Assembly (NCBI GenBank): GCA_013076295.1
Contig: RQOL01000895.1
Span: 1-64,000, forward strand
DNA from: Sanderia malayensis
Lineage: Eukaryota > Cnidaria > Scyphozoa > Semaeostomeae > Pelagiidae
Direction: 5' to 3'
DNA length: 64,000 nucleotides
The notes under the pieces are model-generated. The model saw only the letters and a program-made list of their open reading frames with translations. It did no database searches and was not told the origin of the DNA. The position numbers and the translations under genes were made by a program. Of the stretch, positions 43,046 through 52,957 are shown in pieces (position 1 is the stretch's first letter; each line of letters opens with the position of its first letter).

Positions 43046-45140
43046 ACCATTTCATTTGAGGAGAACTTTTGATCACAGACTAACAATCTCAAACCAAAGG
43101 ACAAACTAAATAGCCCACAATCAACTCGTTGGAGGTGAATGCCAGGTTCTGATCACAAAACCAATATTTAGGATTATTGAACATTAACAAGAAAAATTTT
43201 GAAATTATATATTTCTTGCCAAACCAATTTGTCCCCAATAAACAAGGATGTTGATGGACAGGATGCTGTCCAAAATTTATCACTTGACCTTGGTACAGTC
43301 AGCTCAGTTAGCTCAAGCTCAACTGATAAAAATAACCTGGTTACTCACCCAATTATAGTTGATAAAATAAAATCCACGTGTAATATTACTATAAAATGAA
43401 ATATTAATGTAAAGAATGGTTGGTGTTGGAGATTGGTTCGAGGAAATGTTAGACAGAAATGCTTTCCAAACCCCTAGATATAACCCCAAATATAGAGGCA
43501 AATATAACAGTGAAATTCAGTACCAATACAATAAACCTCAACAATTATAAGTTAGAAATTAGTATATTGACAAATCATGAATCCAGTATGAAAATTAGCA
43601 GTTTGGAGGATTGCAAACATCCTGCTTGAAATGTCAGTATAAAAACAAACGTCATCGATCATCATTTTGCGAGCGAAGGCCTAACACAAAAAGGAGCAGA
43701 CCTGGATTATGAATTTCAAAACGACAGTAAGTGGGCTACGTCAGAAGTACCTTGCAGATCACATTCGTGTGATGGGCAGTTTATCGGACCAACTCGGCAA
43801 AAATTGATATCTCCTGGCCAATCTCAGTTGCTGCTTTCAGCATCATTGAAGCCTTTAAGAACGTTGAAAACTGGCGGGGCGCGCAGCGTAGACTCACTGC
43901 ATTGCGTCCCTGTGATACGTTCGTTGGACAACTCCGCACAGGGACTATTTACTAACAGTTAAAAAAGTGGGCTGCTCCGCCAAAAAGTTGGCGGAGCCAA
44001 TCAAATTGCAGGGATTTGATAACCGGCATTCTGATTGGTCAACATTGCAAATTTTTATTTTGTTCTGAATTCTGGATTTTCCACAGTTTCATCACTGAGA
44101 ATTAAAAGCCGGGAATTTTCGAAATAATGAAACAAAGCGACCGCTACAATTTTGTAACTTTGAATATTTATGTTACAAAAAGTTGAATAAAAAGAGGCTG
44201 TGTAATAAATAAACAACGTAAGTGAACGTAATCACGTAATCAAATTGCAATTTTGATAAAAGTTCTACCAAATTACATGATCTGAAGCTATGCCACAAGT
44301 GAATACAAAGTATAATACAACTTTACTGGAAGGACTTTGCGAAAAATCGTTTTTATTGTTTCTCTTCTTATTAAACTAAAGTCTTTGTTGTAAGTAAATA
44401 ATAAATACTGTCCAAAATTTAACTAACTTGTCTCCACTTGGTCTTTGCTTCATTCATTTGAATGCAAATTCACCTAAAAAAATTCAAAAACATAATAAAC
44501 AAAAAATATCTAATTTTGTTGTTTTCACTCCTCTCGGTGACAAGAATTTGAAAGCAAAATAAAACTGTGCTTGACATTTTTAAAACTTGCACAAGCTTGT
44601 AATTGTACTCATTGAAACTTACACTTTTCTAATTTATCTTTGATTGTAGAACAATTTGTGCAAAATATTGAGCTCGACATGAGCATGACATTATTGTTTT
44701 CGCAATGGCCTATTTTTAGTAATGATTTTGAGTCATTACTGCATGCACAAAATAAGACAATAAACTTACCAAGAATAATATGAATACGCCTCTGTGGATT
44801 TAAATAACCATTGTGTGTTCATGTTTTTATTCCAATGATTTGCTGCAAAAAGTACAACATTAAAACAAAAACAGCGCGCCGCTCTGCCCGGTCGGCGACA
44901 AATTTCTTTGTTACGGTATTTTACAGACCAGAATCTGTCGGAACGAAGTTTCGAAATTTGCCCACTTTTTTTACTGTTAGAAAACGAGTCTCGTTGTGCT
45001 TGCACTCAATCGAGACTCGTGCAACAAGTCTACGCGCAGCGCGCTAGACAGGTAGATGATTTTTAGGATGCATCAAAACCTGCTCTGCTCGTACACCAAA
45101 TTCTACCTCACTGCATAGAGGGTGCAGTGTGTTCTACCAC
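43046..45140. other. No supported gene; one short hairpin
   Basis: Mostly A+T-rich. A 9 bp perfect hairpin GCTCCGCCA/TGGCGGAGC lies at 43974-43997. ORFs at 44766-45047 overlap on both strands without recognisable domains. Confidence 0.45.
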
Positions 45141-45260
45141 TGATCTTATCGCAAATTAAGCAACTTTAATTAGAACCGATTGCTTAACGTGTCCGCCGGC
45201 TGATCTTATCACAATTTCATCAACTTTAATTAGAACGGATTGCTTAACGTGTCCGCCGGC
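45141..45260. repeat. 60 bp tandem duplication
   Basis: Two copies starting TGATCTTATC at 45141 and 45201, both ending GTGTCCGCCGGC, with a few substitutions. Confidence 0.9.
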
Positions 45261-46239
45261 TTTGATAGTCAATAAATAGCCGCTCTTATTCCTTTCCAAA
45301 AACACTCTCAGTTATTCCCCTCCACCTCCTCCAGTGTCAAGGCTCTTTTTGGCTAAAAATTCCTTTTAATTTTAAAGATATTTCCACTTTTCTACTTTCA
45401 AAATTCTTCCCTCTCCGCTTTCCTGTAACGAGGTCTTTCTCTTCGGTGTGAGAGGATGGCGTGCCTGTTGTCTTGCTGGCCTTTCGTTTTGCGTGCGAGG
45501 GAAATGTCCAGAGCTTCATCACGGCGTCTGGATAATGTTATCCTTCTCGAAATGACCGTTCCGTCGATGTTTTGCCTCGCTGAGCCTTTTCGAAACAATG
45601 AAATCCTGTTTCTTTTCGCACTATTCCGATCGCGGCCTTTGATTGACGAGGAAAGTGCTCAATTGATTTTTGATTTTCGAATTTGGAATGGGCAGGCAAT
45701 GGCAAACCCAATGGATTTTTTTCGTTGGATGCCTGTTTTATTTTTGCTGCCGTTTTACTCGAGATTTCCAACTAAAAGCTTCAGGATTTAACTGGTAAGT
45801 GGCTAAGTTATTTCTGTTTGCCTTTACTAAATTTCTTTCTACCTTTTCATCGTGATTTCAATATATTCAGGTGAACTGGTTTATAGAAATTTTTATGCGC
45901 TCTAAATTTCTAAATAGTTCTTTGCTTTAGAAATCTCCACTGTACTAAATCAAATACTAAAACAATGAATTATCAAGTTCTGCTTTTATAATAACAGGTC
46001 TGAATGCGACGATCTAAATCACGAATTTCAGAAACAGCAATTTCAGGATTTCACTCAACCGAAGGCGTTGTAAACACGTGGAGTTGCCTAAACGCTATTT
46101 TGCTGAATTTCTATTGCCGACTTGCCATTCGCAGGCTAACATTGTGATTTCATCTTTCAGACCGTGTTGTCGGGGAATGGATGGAACTAATAAAACTTGC
46201 ATAATTTTAACTGAAAGTATATTACTTTGCGTGTCCATC
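45261..46239. other. No supported gene; unassigned ORFs on both strands
   Basis: 45456-45791 (plus, 111 codons) and overlapping minus-strand ORFs (45337-45771) are open. None shows a known domain, and the overlap means at most one is real. A pyrimidine-rich stretch precedes 45456. I leave it unassigned. Confidence 0.35.
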
Positions 46240-46780
46240 GCACTTTTTTGACGATAGCTGTTCCACTCAGATCATAGGCAATAACAATAGAAAACCCATC
46301 CCACTTTTGTTGAAGATCGCTGACTCACTCAGATCGAAGGCCAAAACAACAGAAACCCACCACATTTTTGTTGAAGATCGCTGTCCCACTCAGACTGAAG
46401 GCCAAAACAACAGAAACCCACCACACTTTTGTTTGAGATCGCTGTCCCACTCAGACTGAAGGCCCCAAAACAACAGAAACCCAATCACACTTTTTTTTGA
46501 AGATCGCTGTCCCACTCAGATTGAAGGCCAAAACAATAGAAATCCACCACACTTTTGCTCAAGATCACTGTCCCACTGAGATCGAATGCCAAAACATCAG
46601 AAATCCACCCCCTTTTGTTGAAGATCGCTGTTCCACTCACATCGAAGGCCAAAACATCAGAAATCCACCCCACTTTTGTTGAAGATCACTGTCCCACTCA
46701 GATCGAAGGCCAAAACAACAGAAACCCACACCACTTTTGTTGAAAATCGCTGTTCTACTCACATCGAAGGCCAACACACT
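46240..46780. repeat. Minisatellite, ~61 bp unit, about nine copies
   Basis: Each unit contains TTGAAGATCGCTGTCCCACT, then CAGATCGAAGGCCAAAACA and CAGAAACCCACC. Copies differ by substitutions and 1-3 bp indels. ORFs on both strands here are products of the repeat. Confidence 0.95.
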
Positions 46781-46815
46781 AGGGAGGTGGCGCGCGAAGC
46801 GCGCCCGCCTTCCTA
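46781..46815. repeat. GC-rich hairpin at the minisatellite edge
   Basis: TAGGGAGGTGGCGCGC, loop GAA, GCGCGCCCGCCTTCCTA: arms of about 16 bp with one or two mismatches. Confidence 0.75.
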
Positions 46816-46865
46816 GTCCTCGTGATAAAAACGAACACTATGTTCGTTTCAACATATGCCTAAAA

Positions 46866-46983
46866 CCTAGTATCCATATAGTCGTTGAGGGTCGTTGAGG
46901 GTCATTGGCAGTCTTTGGGAGTCGCTGAAAAGATTAACAATCACGCAGAGACCTGTCAAAAATTGATTTTAATCCTTCCAGCT
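46866..46983. mobile_element. Truncated end of the GTCGTTGAGGGTC MITE
   Basis: Matches the reverse complement of about 56098-56207, from CTAGTATCCATATAGTCG through GTCGTTGAGGGTCGTTGAG and AACAATCACGCAGAGAC. It is cut off where a Gypsy LTR begins (TGTCACATTTAG). Confidence 0.75.
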
Positions 46984-47126
46984 GTCACATTTAGTTCATT
47001 CAACCTCGTTTCAACTTGCTTAATCTCGTTTTCATGTTGTATATCTAATCTAATGTTTCGCTTTTCCCACGCTATAATTCATCATTTTTGCATTGTCTTG
47101 TCATTTTCTGGTATTTTCTCAAGGAT
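46984..47126 (+). repeat. Partial Gypsy LTR
   Basis: TGTCACATTTAGTTCATTC to TTTTCTCAAGGATT matches the first ~143 bp of the Gypsy LTR at 55415-55763 with few differences, in the same orientation. The remainder is replaced by the AACGTT-rich repeat. It may be the 5' LTR of the Gypsy element at 52.96-55.76 kb or an independent fragment. Confidence 0.8.
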
Positions 47127-47510
47127 TCCACCCAGTGGGCAATGCGTCGTTGATTCAACGTGGATATGACATTGAAATTTGGTTAGCACGCACATTTCAA
47201 CGTTTTATCAACGTCGATATCTCAACCCGAAAACAACGTTGAGATATTTCGTTGATACTACGTTGAAACAACGTTGAATAGATTTTAGTATTTTTCTAAC
47301 ACTGATCGAATTGCGAAGTTTGATGTGAATGAATAACTCTATATGATAAAAAAGTTAACTATTGCTATGAAAGCAAAGTTAAAGACAAGTTTTTGTGAAG
47401 GTTGAAGATCAACGTCGAGACAACGTTTTTCTTGCAACCATTTTTCAATGTTCGCATTATGTTCTGGAATCAACGTTTAATCAACGTTATTTCCACATAC
47501 GTCCACACAA
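47127..47510. repeat. AACGTTG-rich repeat
   Basis: Begins near CCCAGTGGGCAATGCG. CAACGTT/AACGTTG motifs recur about ten times in both orientations (for example ACAACGTTGAGATATTTC and GAAACAACGTTGAATAG). Probably a non-autonomous element. The far end was not found. Confidence 0.55.
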
Positions 47511-47983
47511 AGCACTCATTATTTATTTCACAATTTTTAATTCAACATAATCCTCTTACAGGCTCATAAGAAAGTAAACATTTTCCGTGTATTTGGAACA
47601 GCGCAAGTTTTGTGTAGATAAATAAAAATACTTTATATTTGCAATAATTAATTACAAATTCATCCTTCTATGTTTACACAACCTCTGCGATGTTGCAAAT
47701 TATTCCTGCCTTTCCTTTTGTTTTGCCTTCGAAAATGGAAGGCACTGTTCTTTTGTTTCCAAGCAACAAAACTTTTACACTTTTCGAGTTTGACAGAGTT
47801 TCGAAGTGAGGGATTTTTGGCGGTTAGTTCAATGTTTGAAATTTAGATTACAGTATTTCTTGACAGAAAAATTTACTAACCTCTGAGAAAAATATATTTG
47901 AGTGAAGTTACACTAACGTTGTAATTTAAAAGCTGTGTTCTGCAAAAGTCTCAACCATTTGGTTCCTTCGATACTTGGAGAAA

Positions 47984-48250
47984 ATGCAAAGCAAAAGTTG
48001 CAACAGAAAATATGTCAAAGAATTCATTTGGTAAGTCTTGTATTTTCAAGGTTTTATGAACATCAATTATTCAAATTTTCATGATTTGATAATCGTAAAG
48101 CAAATAATTATTTAAAGGGTTTACATTTGTAAGGGTATCTTATAACAATAGTTTGGTTGATTTTTGCAGGAAATTAAAACTGAAAGTGCCGTACACAGTT
48201 GAAGTTGATAAAGAGAAAGAACAAAAAACACTTTATTCGGTACGCCTATC
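47984..48250 (+). other. Possible two-exon start of a small gene
   Basis: An ATG at 47984 opens 47 nt ending at a good donor (TTTG/GTAAGT). A second exon begins after TTTTTGCAG near 48168 and stays in frame, lysine-rich (KLKLKVPYTVEVDKE), to a donor-like TTCG/GTACGC. The Copia element would then lie in the following intron. A further acceptor-like TTCTTCTAG precedes about 52885. No homology is recognised, so this is only a candidate. Confidence 0.3.
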
Positions 48251-48269
48251 ATGTTTTAAAGTGTTAATT

Positions 48270-48468
48270 TGTTGAAGTTTTCCGAAATGAAAACACGAGT
48301 GTGAATAACAGCGATAGCGATATATATATAAACATAAAACTTACTCAACTTATAAAAACTCAACTTCCAGCATAAGATTAATTAACATAACAATAACATA
48401 ACGGAAATGAATCAAACAATAGTGTTGTCAGTCAAACGTCTAGTTCGAGAGTGCAACTATTCTCAACA
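48270..48468 (-). repeat. Copia 3' LTR
   Basis: Identical by eye to 52549-52747. The polypurine tract (GAGTGAGGAGGAG on the minus strand) lies immediately upstream inside the ORF. The ORF's last codon TGT and stop TGA are the first six bases of this LTR. Confidence 0.95.
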
Positions 48469-51400
48469 CTCCTCCTCACTCGTTGAACTTGAACATTTTT
48501 GCAGTCCTAGCATGTCTCTCAGTTTGAGAAATTGTGGGCTGTGCAGTCCTTTTGTGAAGAGATCAGCTAACATGTCTTCCGATTTACAAAACTTTAGCTT
48601 GATTTCACCTGATGCAACCTTTTCTCTGATGTAGTGATACTTTATGTCAATATGTTTCACCCTTCCATGGAATTGAGGATTTTTTGCTAAACATATTGCA
48701 GATTGATTGTCTTCAAGTATAGTCATAGGTTTTACCCCTGACTCGTTGAGGTTTGCGAGGAGTTCTTGCAACCAAATAGCCTCTTGTGCAGCATTTGTTA
48801 GTGCGACGTATTCTGCTTCTGCTGTAGAGAGCGCTACGCAGCTCTGTTTTCTGCTATTCCAGCTGATAGCTGCCCCACCTAGCTTGAATACGTAGCCAGA
48901 TGTCGACTTTCTATCACTTCGATCTCCTGCCCAATCAGCGTCGCTGTAGCCAGTCACCTCTTCGTCTTTGTGCTGGCTGTACACCAGTCCCAGACTACGT
49001 GTACCATTTAGATATCTCAAGATTCTCTTAACAGCAGCCCAATGTTGTTTTGTCGGCTTTGCTGAAAATCGAGCTGCATTGCTGACTGCATATGCAATGT
49101 CTGGCCTTGTTCTGGTTGACAAATACAACAGGCTGCCTACAGCTGATTGATACATTTCTTGATCCACCAATTCATCTTCATCGCTTGCTTTCACGAGGTT
49201 GGAGGTGGTTTGAACCGGTGTGGACACAGGCTTTGATTGTTCCATCTGAAACTTTTGGAGCAGTTCTTTTACGTATGATTCTTGACCCATCCAGGTTTCT
49301 CCCTTGTCCTTGTTTTGAACGATTTTTACTCCAAGAAAATGGTGCAATTTACCCATGTCTTTAATCGTGAATTTATCTGCCAGTTCTTTCTTTACTTCTG
49401 TCATGCGTTTTTGGGTTTTTCCTCCCAAAATTATATCATCGACATAGACAGCGATCATGAAAAACTCTCCTCCTGAAGAGGTGTATATGCAGGGGTCACT
49501 TGTTGCTTGTTGAAATCCCATCTTCTTCAATTTCGCATCAAGTGCTTCATTCCAACATCGTGGGGATTGTTTTAGTCCGTAGAGACTTTTCCTTAGCTTG
49601 CAGACTAACTTCTCTCTCCCTTTCACAACATACCCTTCAGGCTGTTGCATGTAGATGCGCTCTTTCAAATCCCCATTCAAGAACGCGGTGGTGATGTCTA
49701 GTTGATGCAATTGTAAGCCATGCTTGGCAGCTAAGGCTACGACTGTGCGTATCGACTCAAACCTTGCGACTGGGCTAAAGGTTTCATCGTAATCATGACC
49801 ATGTCTCTGCGTAAAGCCTTGCGCCACGAGTCGGGCTTTAAATCGATCTATTTTCCCTTCTGCATCGAATTTCTTCTTAAAGACCCACTTGCTGCCGATG
49901 GCAGTGCTTCCGTCAGGCAATTCAACTAGATCCCACACTTCATGTTTCTTCAGCGAACTCATTTCACTGTTCATTGCTTCTTCCCAGTTCTCCCTTTCTG
50001 GGCTAGCTCTTGCCTCAGATACAGATCTTGGGTCACTTGACTCGTGATTAGCAACATTTACTCTTACTCCAAAGAAGTCTGTGGGCTGTCTTGATCTTTC
50101 CGATCTTCTTAACACTTGTTCTTCTCTGACGTTAGTCTCGTCATCAACTGTTTCTTCATCAACTTCATCATTGCTTAGACTCTCTAATTCAAGGAGATGC
50201 GACTCTGTTGCATCATTAACTTCATCTTCTTCAGACTGTTTTGCATGGTTCGCCTTCTCGTTGAATACAACATCTCTGCTTAACATTACTCGTCCCTTTT
50301 CGTGGTTATACAGACGATAGCCTTTGGTATTGGCTCCATAGCCAAGAAAGGTGCATTTTTGAGCCTTTGCATCTAACTTGCGTCTTTCGTCACTGGGTAC
50401 GTGTGTATATGCGTCACATCCGAAGATCTTGAGATGTTGCACGTTTGGCTTTTCTCCTGTTAGAGCTTCGTATGGCGTCATTCCATGTACGGCGGTGGTT
50501 GAACTTCGGTTTCGAAGATAACCTGCAGTTGCTAGTGCTTCTGCCCAGAACATCTTGTGAAGACCAGAATCGGATAACATGGCACGAACCATCTCCACTA
50601 GTGTTCTGTTGAAACGCTCTGCAACACCATTTTGTTCAGGTGTTTTTGGTACAGTTAACTGATGACGTATTCCTTTGTTCGTCAGGTAGTATTGAAATTC
50701 TTTCGACATGTACTCCCCTCCGTTGTCTGAACGAAGTGTCTTGACTGTTTTTCCAGTTGTTTTCTCCACCATTGTTTTCCATTCGACGAATTTAGCAAAT
50801 ACTTCACTTTTCTGTTTCATCATATACACCCACACGTATCTCGACTTATCGTCAATGAATGTTACAAAGTATTCTGCTCCGCCGAGTGACTTCGTATCAA
50901 TCTTCCCACATACATCGCTATGAACGAGTTCCAGAATTTCGTTCGCTCTTTTCCCGCCTTGCACTGGAAACTTGCTTCTTGAATGCTTGCCATTTAGACA
51001 GGGTTCGCAAAACTTGGAAGACTGAGACTTCTTGTAGTCAAATCCATTCACTAGCTGATTTGCTGCTAGAATTTCCAAACTCTTGAATCCAACGTGACCA
51101 TATCTCCTGTGCCAGGTTGTTTCATTGGTGCTTGCCACAGTGGTGTGGGCTGCTTGACGTCCATCTGCGACATTCAAATAGTATAAGCCACCAACTTTAT
51201 TTGCTACAGCGACTGTCTTTTTGTCGTCATCCAAGATAGTGCACTGAGGTTCTCCAAACATTACTGCCTTTCCTGTCTTAGTTAGCTTTGGCACACTAAT
51301 TAGGTTGTATGCAAGCTCAGGTACAAACAATACGTTTTGCAGTTTGCACCTTTTCACTTGTCCTTGATCATCTTCAATATCAAGCTTAACTGTGCCAATT

Positions 51401-52464
51401 TGTGTAGCTTTGACAATATGTCCATCTCCAACAGAAATTTCTTCAGGCTGATCTAATTCTGAAAGGTCGGTGAACGCCTGTAGATCCTTGCACATGTGAC
51501 TGGTTGCTCCTGAATCTATGATCCAGCCATCCATGTTTTCATTTGTAGAACCAAGTGCTAGCTCGTGCACTACTAACGCCACAACGTCACTGTCTGAGTC
51601 CCGGTCATTCTTTCGGTGCTTTTGAACAGTTGAATATGTTCTCTGCTGCTTTTCCTTGTACGGATTTTTCTCCTCTTTCTTGTGGAGAGCAAAGCAGTTT
51701 CGCTTTATGTGGCCAATTTTGCCACAATGGTTACATGTTGGACCTTTCTTTGCAAATCTACGTTGAGATGTCAACGCCTTTCCATCATGACTTGATGCGC
51801 CACAGGCTTCCTTTTCTTTCAATTTCATTTCTTCGCGCATAAGTCGTTCTGTCACCACTTCCATCTTTGGTACGTCTTCGTTCGCTTCGAGAGCTGTCAC
51901 CAACACATCGTATGCTTCAGGCAAACTTGCCAGCATGTGAACAACGCGATCTTCTTCCTTTATTGGATCACCGATGATTGTTAATTCCTCGAACAGTTCC
52001 GTCATCGTCTTTATATGATTTTGAACAGACTGACCTTCTGATAGTTTTAACGAATACAACTTTCTTCGAAGAGCCAACTTGTTCGCCCAGGTCTTTTTTT
52101 GAAATTGATCAGCAATCTTTTTCCAGACAGTCACCGGATCCTGAGGATCGCCCAATAAATAAAGTAGTGAAGGATCTATGGATAAAACTATTATTGCCAG
52201 CGCCCTGTTTCTTCTATTGACGAATTTTGCGTACTTGTCTGCTTCTGTTCGAGGTGGTGCGGTTTCGCTTTCATCCACAATACTCCAAAGTCCATCTTTC
52301 ATTAAAGCCATTCGGCACTGTATTTTCCAAGTAGGACAGTTTGATCCTTTCAGTGGCATTACACTAACGTTCTTTGTTTCTGAAGCCATTTTTTCTTCTT
52401 CAAGAGAGCTAGGCCTAGGGCTAGGCCTATACAACGTTTGTTTACTCACGCACACGCTTTGCAA
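48463..52464 (-). CDS. Copia Gag-Pol polyprotein
   Basis: A 1333-codon ORF. The start is probably the second Met (residue 26, codon at 52389-52387), where the family-typical MASETKNVSVMPLKG begins. Gag UBN2-like region ~30-230; zinc knuckle CNHCGKIGHIKRNC at 244-257; aspartic protease DSGATSH at 317-323; integrase HHCC about 452-489 and catalytic D516, D580, E616 (QNGVAERFNR); RT about 850-1080 with catalytic YVDD at 1007-1010; RNase H YSDADWAGDRSD from ~1173. All expected catalytic residues are visible and the order PR-IN-RT-RH is Copia-type. Single-ORF Gag-Pol is usual for the family. No lesion is seen, so it could be active; expression cannot be judged. Confidence 0.95.
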   Translation of the reverse strand: MQSVCVSKQTLYRPSPRPSSLEEEKMASETKNVSVMPLKGSNCPTWKIQCRMALMKDGLWSIVDESETAPPRTEADKYAKFVNRRNRALAIIVLSIDPSLLYLLGDPQDPVTVWKKIADQFQKKTWANKLALRRKLYSLKLSEGQSVQNHIKTMTELFEELTIIGDPIKEEDRVVHMLASLPEAYDVLVTALEANEDVPKMEVVTERLMREEMKLKEKEACGASSHDGKALTSQRRFAKKGPTCNHCGKIGHIKRNCFALHKKEEKNPYKEKQQRTYSTVQKHRKNDRDSDSDVVALVVHELALGSTNENMDGWIIDSGATSHMCKDLQAFTDLSELDQPEEISVGDGHIVKATQIGTVKLDIEDDQGQVKRCKLQNVLFVPELAYNLISVPKLTKTGKAVMFGEPQCTILDDDKKTVAVANKVGGLYYLNVADGRQAAHTTVASTNETTWHRRYGHVGFKSLEILAANQLVNGFDYKKSQSSKFCEPCLNGKHSRSKFPVQGGKRANEILELVHSDVCGKIDTKSLGGAEYFVTFIDDKSRYVWVYMMKQKSEVFAKFVEWKTMVEKTTGKTVKTLRSDNGGEYMSKEFQYYLTNKGIRHQLTVPKTPEQNGVAERFNRTLVEMVRAMLSDSGLHKMFWAEALATAGYLRNRSSTTAVHGMTPYEALTGEKPNVQHLKIFGCDAYTHVPSDERRKLDAKAQKCTFLGYGANTKGYRLYNHEKGRVMLSRDVVFNEKANHAKQSEEDEVNDATESHLLELESLSNDEVDEETVDDETNVREEQVLRRSERSRQPTDFFGVRVNVANHESSDPRSVSEARASPERENWEEAMNSEMSSLKKHEVWDLVELPDGSTAIGSKWVFKKKFDAEGKIDRFKARLVAQGFTQRHGHDYDETFSPVARFESIRTVVALAAKHGLQLHQLDITTAFLNGDLKERIYMQQPEGYVVKGREKLVCKLRKSLYGLKQSPRCWNEALDAKLKKMGFQQATSDPCIYTSSGGEFFMIAVYVDDIILGGKTQKRMTEVKKELADKFTIKDMGKLHHFLGVKIVQNKDKGETWMGQESYVKELLQKFQMEQSKPVSTPVQTTSNLVKASDEDELVDQEMYQSAVGSLLYLSTRTRPDIAYAVSNAARFSAKPTKQHWAAVKRILRYLNGTRSLGLVYSQHKDEEVTGYSDADWAGDRSDRKSTSGYVFKLGGAAISWNSRKQSCVALSTAEAEYVALTNAAQEAIWLQELLANLNESGVKPMTILEDNQSAICLAKNPQFHGRVKHIDIKYHYIREKVASGEIKLKFCKSEDMLADLFTKGLHSPQFLKLRDMLGLQKCSSSTSEEEC

Positions 52465-52533
52465 GAATTATACAACCGAGAACACAACGATACACTTGCT
52501 AGATCACTTGCTTGCCTTTACACAACGCTTGTT

Positions 52534-52548
52534 GCTGGGCCCATAACC
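52534..52548 (-). promoter_or_regulatory. Copia primer binding site (half initiator tRNA-Met)
   Basis: GCTGGGCCCATAACC on the plus strand directly abuts the 5' LTR and equals the anticodon stem-loop part of eukaryotic initiator tRNA-Met (anticodon CAT). Priming by a 3'-end of cleaved tRNA-iMet is known for Copia-type elements. Confidence 0.85.
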
Positions 52549-52747
52549 TGTTGAAGTTTTCCGAAATGAAAACACGAGTGTGAATAACAGCGATAGCGAT
52601 ATATATATAAACATAAAACTTACTCAACTTATAAAAACTCAACTTCCAGCATAAGATTAATTAACATAACAATAACATAACGGAAATGAATCAAACAATA
52701 GTGTTGTCAGTCAAACGTCTAGTTCGAGAGTGCAACTATTCTCAACA
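52549..52747 (-). repeat. Copia 5' LTR
   Basis: 199 bp, identical to the 3' LTR. On the minus strand it starts TGTTGAGAATAG and ends TTCAACA. It contains an A/T-rich TATATATATA that may act as promoter core. Confidence 0.95.
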
Positions 52748-52957
52748 TAATTAACATCAACTCTCCAATTGCCATTCTTTGATAGTTTCAGAACCTGAAG
52801 TTATTTAAAACTGTTAAATTTGCGAGTAACATGTTGTGGAGCTTTGTTAGGAATTAAATGTTGCATTCTCTTTTCTTCTTCTAGTTGTGGTTCTCCAACA
52901 TCCAGGAGAAAAGCGATGGAAACTGAAATTAACAGCATTCTTGCCAACTACTAAAAG

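Larger units (their letters stand above)
48270..52747 (-). mobile_element. Apparently intact Ty1/Copia retrotransposon
   Basis: The 199 bp LTRs (48270-48468 and 52549-52747) read as identical, start TGTTGA and end CAACA on the element strand, and are flanked by TAATT (48265-48269, 52748-52752). A primer binding site and a polypurine tract are present and one uninterrupted Gag-Pol ORF lies between. Identical LTRs imply recent insertion. Confidence 0.95.

Noticed and set aside
45337..45791. Opposed ORFs of 60-110 codons
   Set aside because: No domain, no splice or homology support; both strands open, so left unassigned.
46485..46743. Short repeat proteins on both strands
   Set aside because: Products of the 61 bp minisatellite.
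48407..52546. Plus-strand ORFs within the Copia element
   Set aside because: Shadows of the intact minus-strand Gag-Pol frame.
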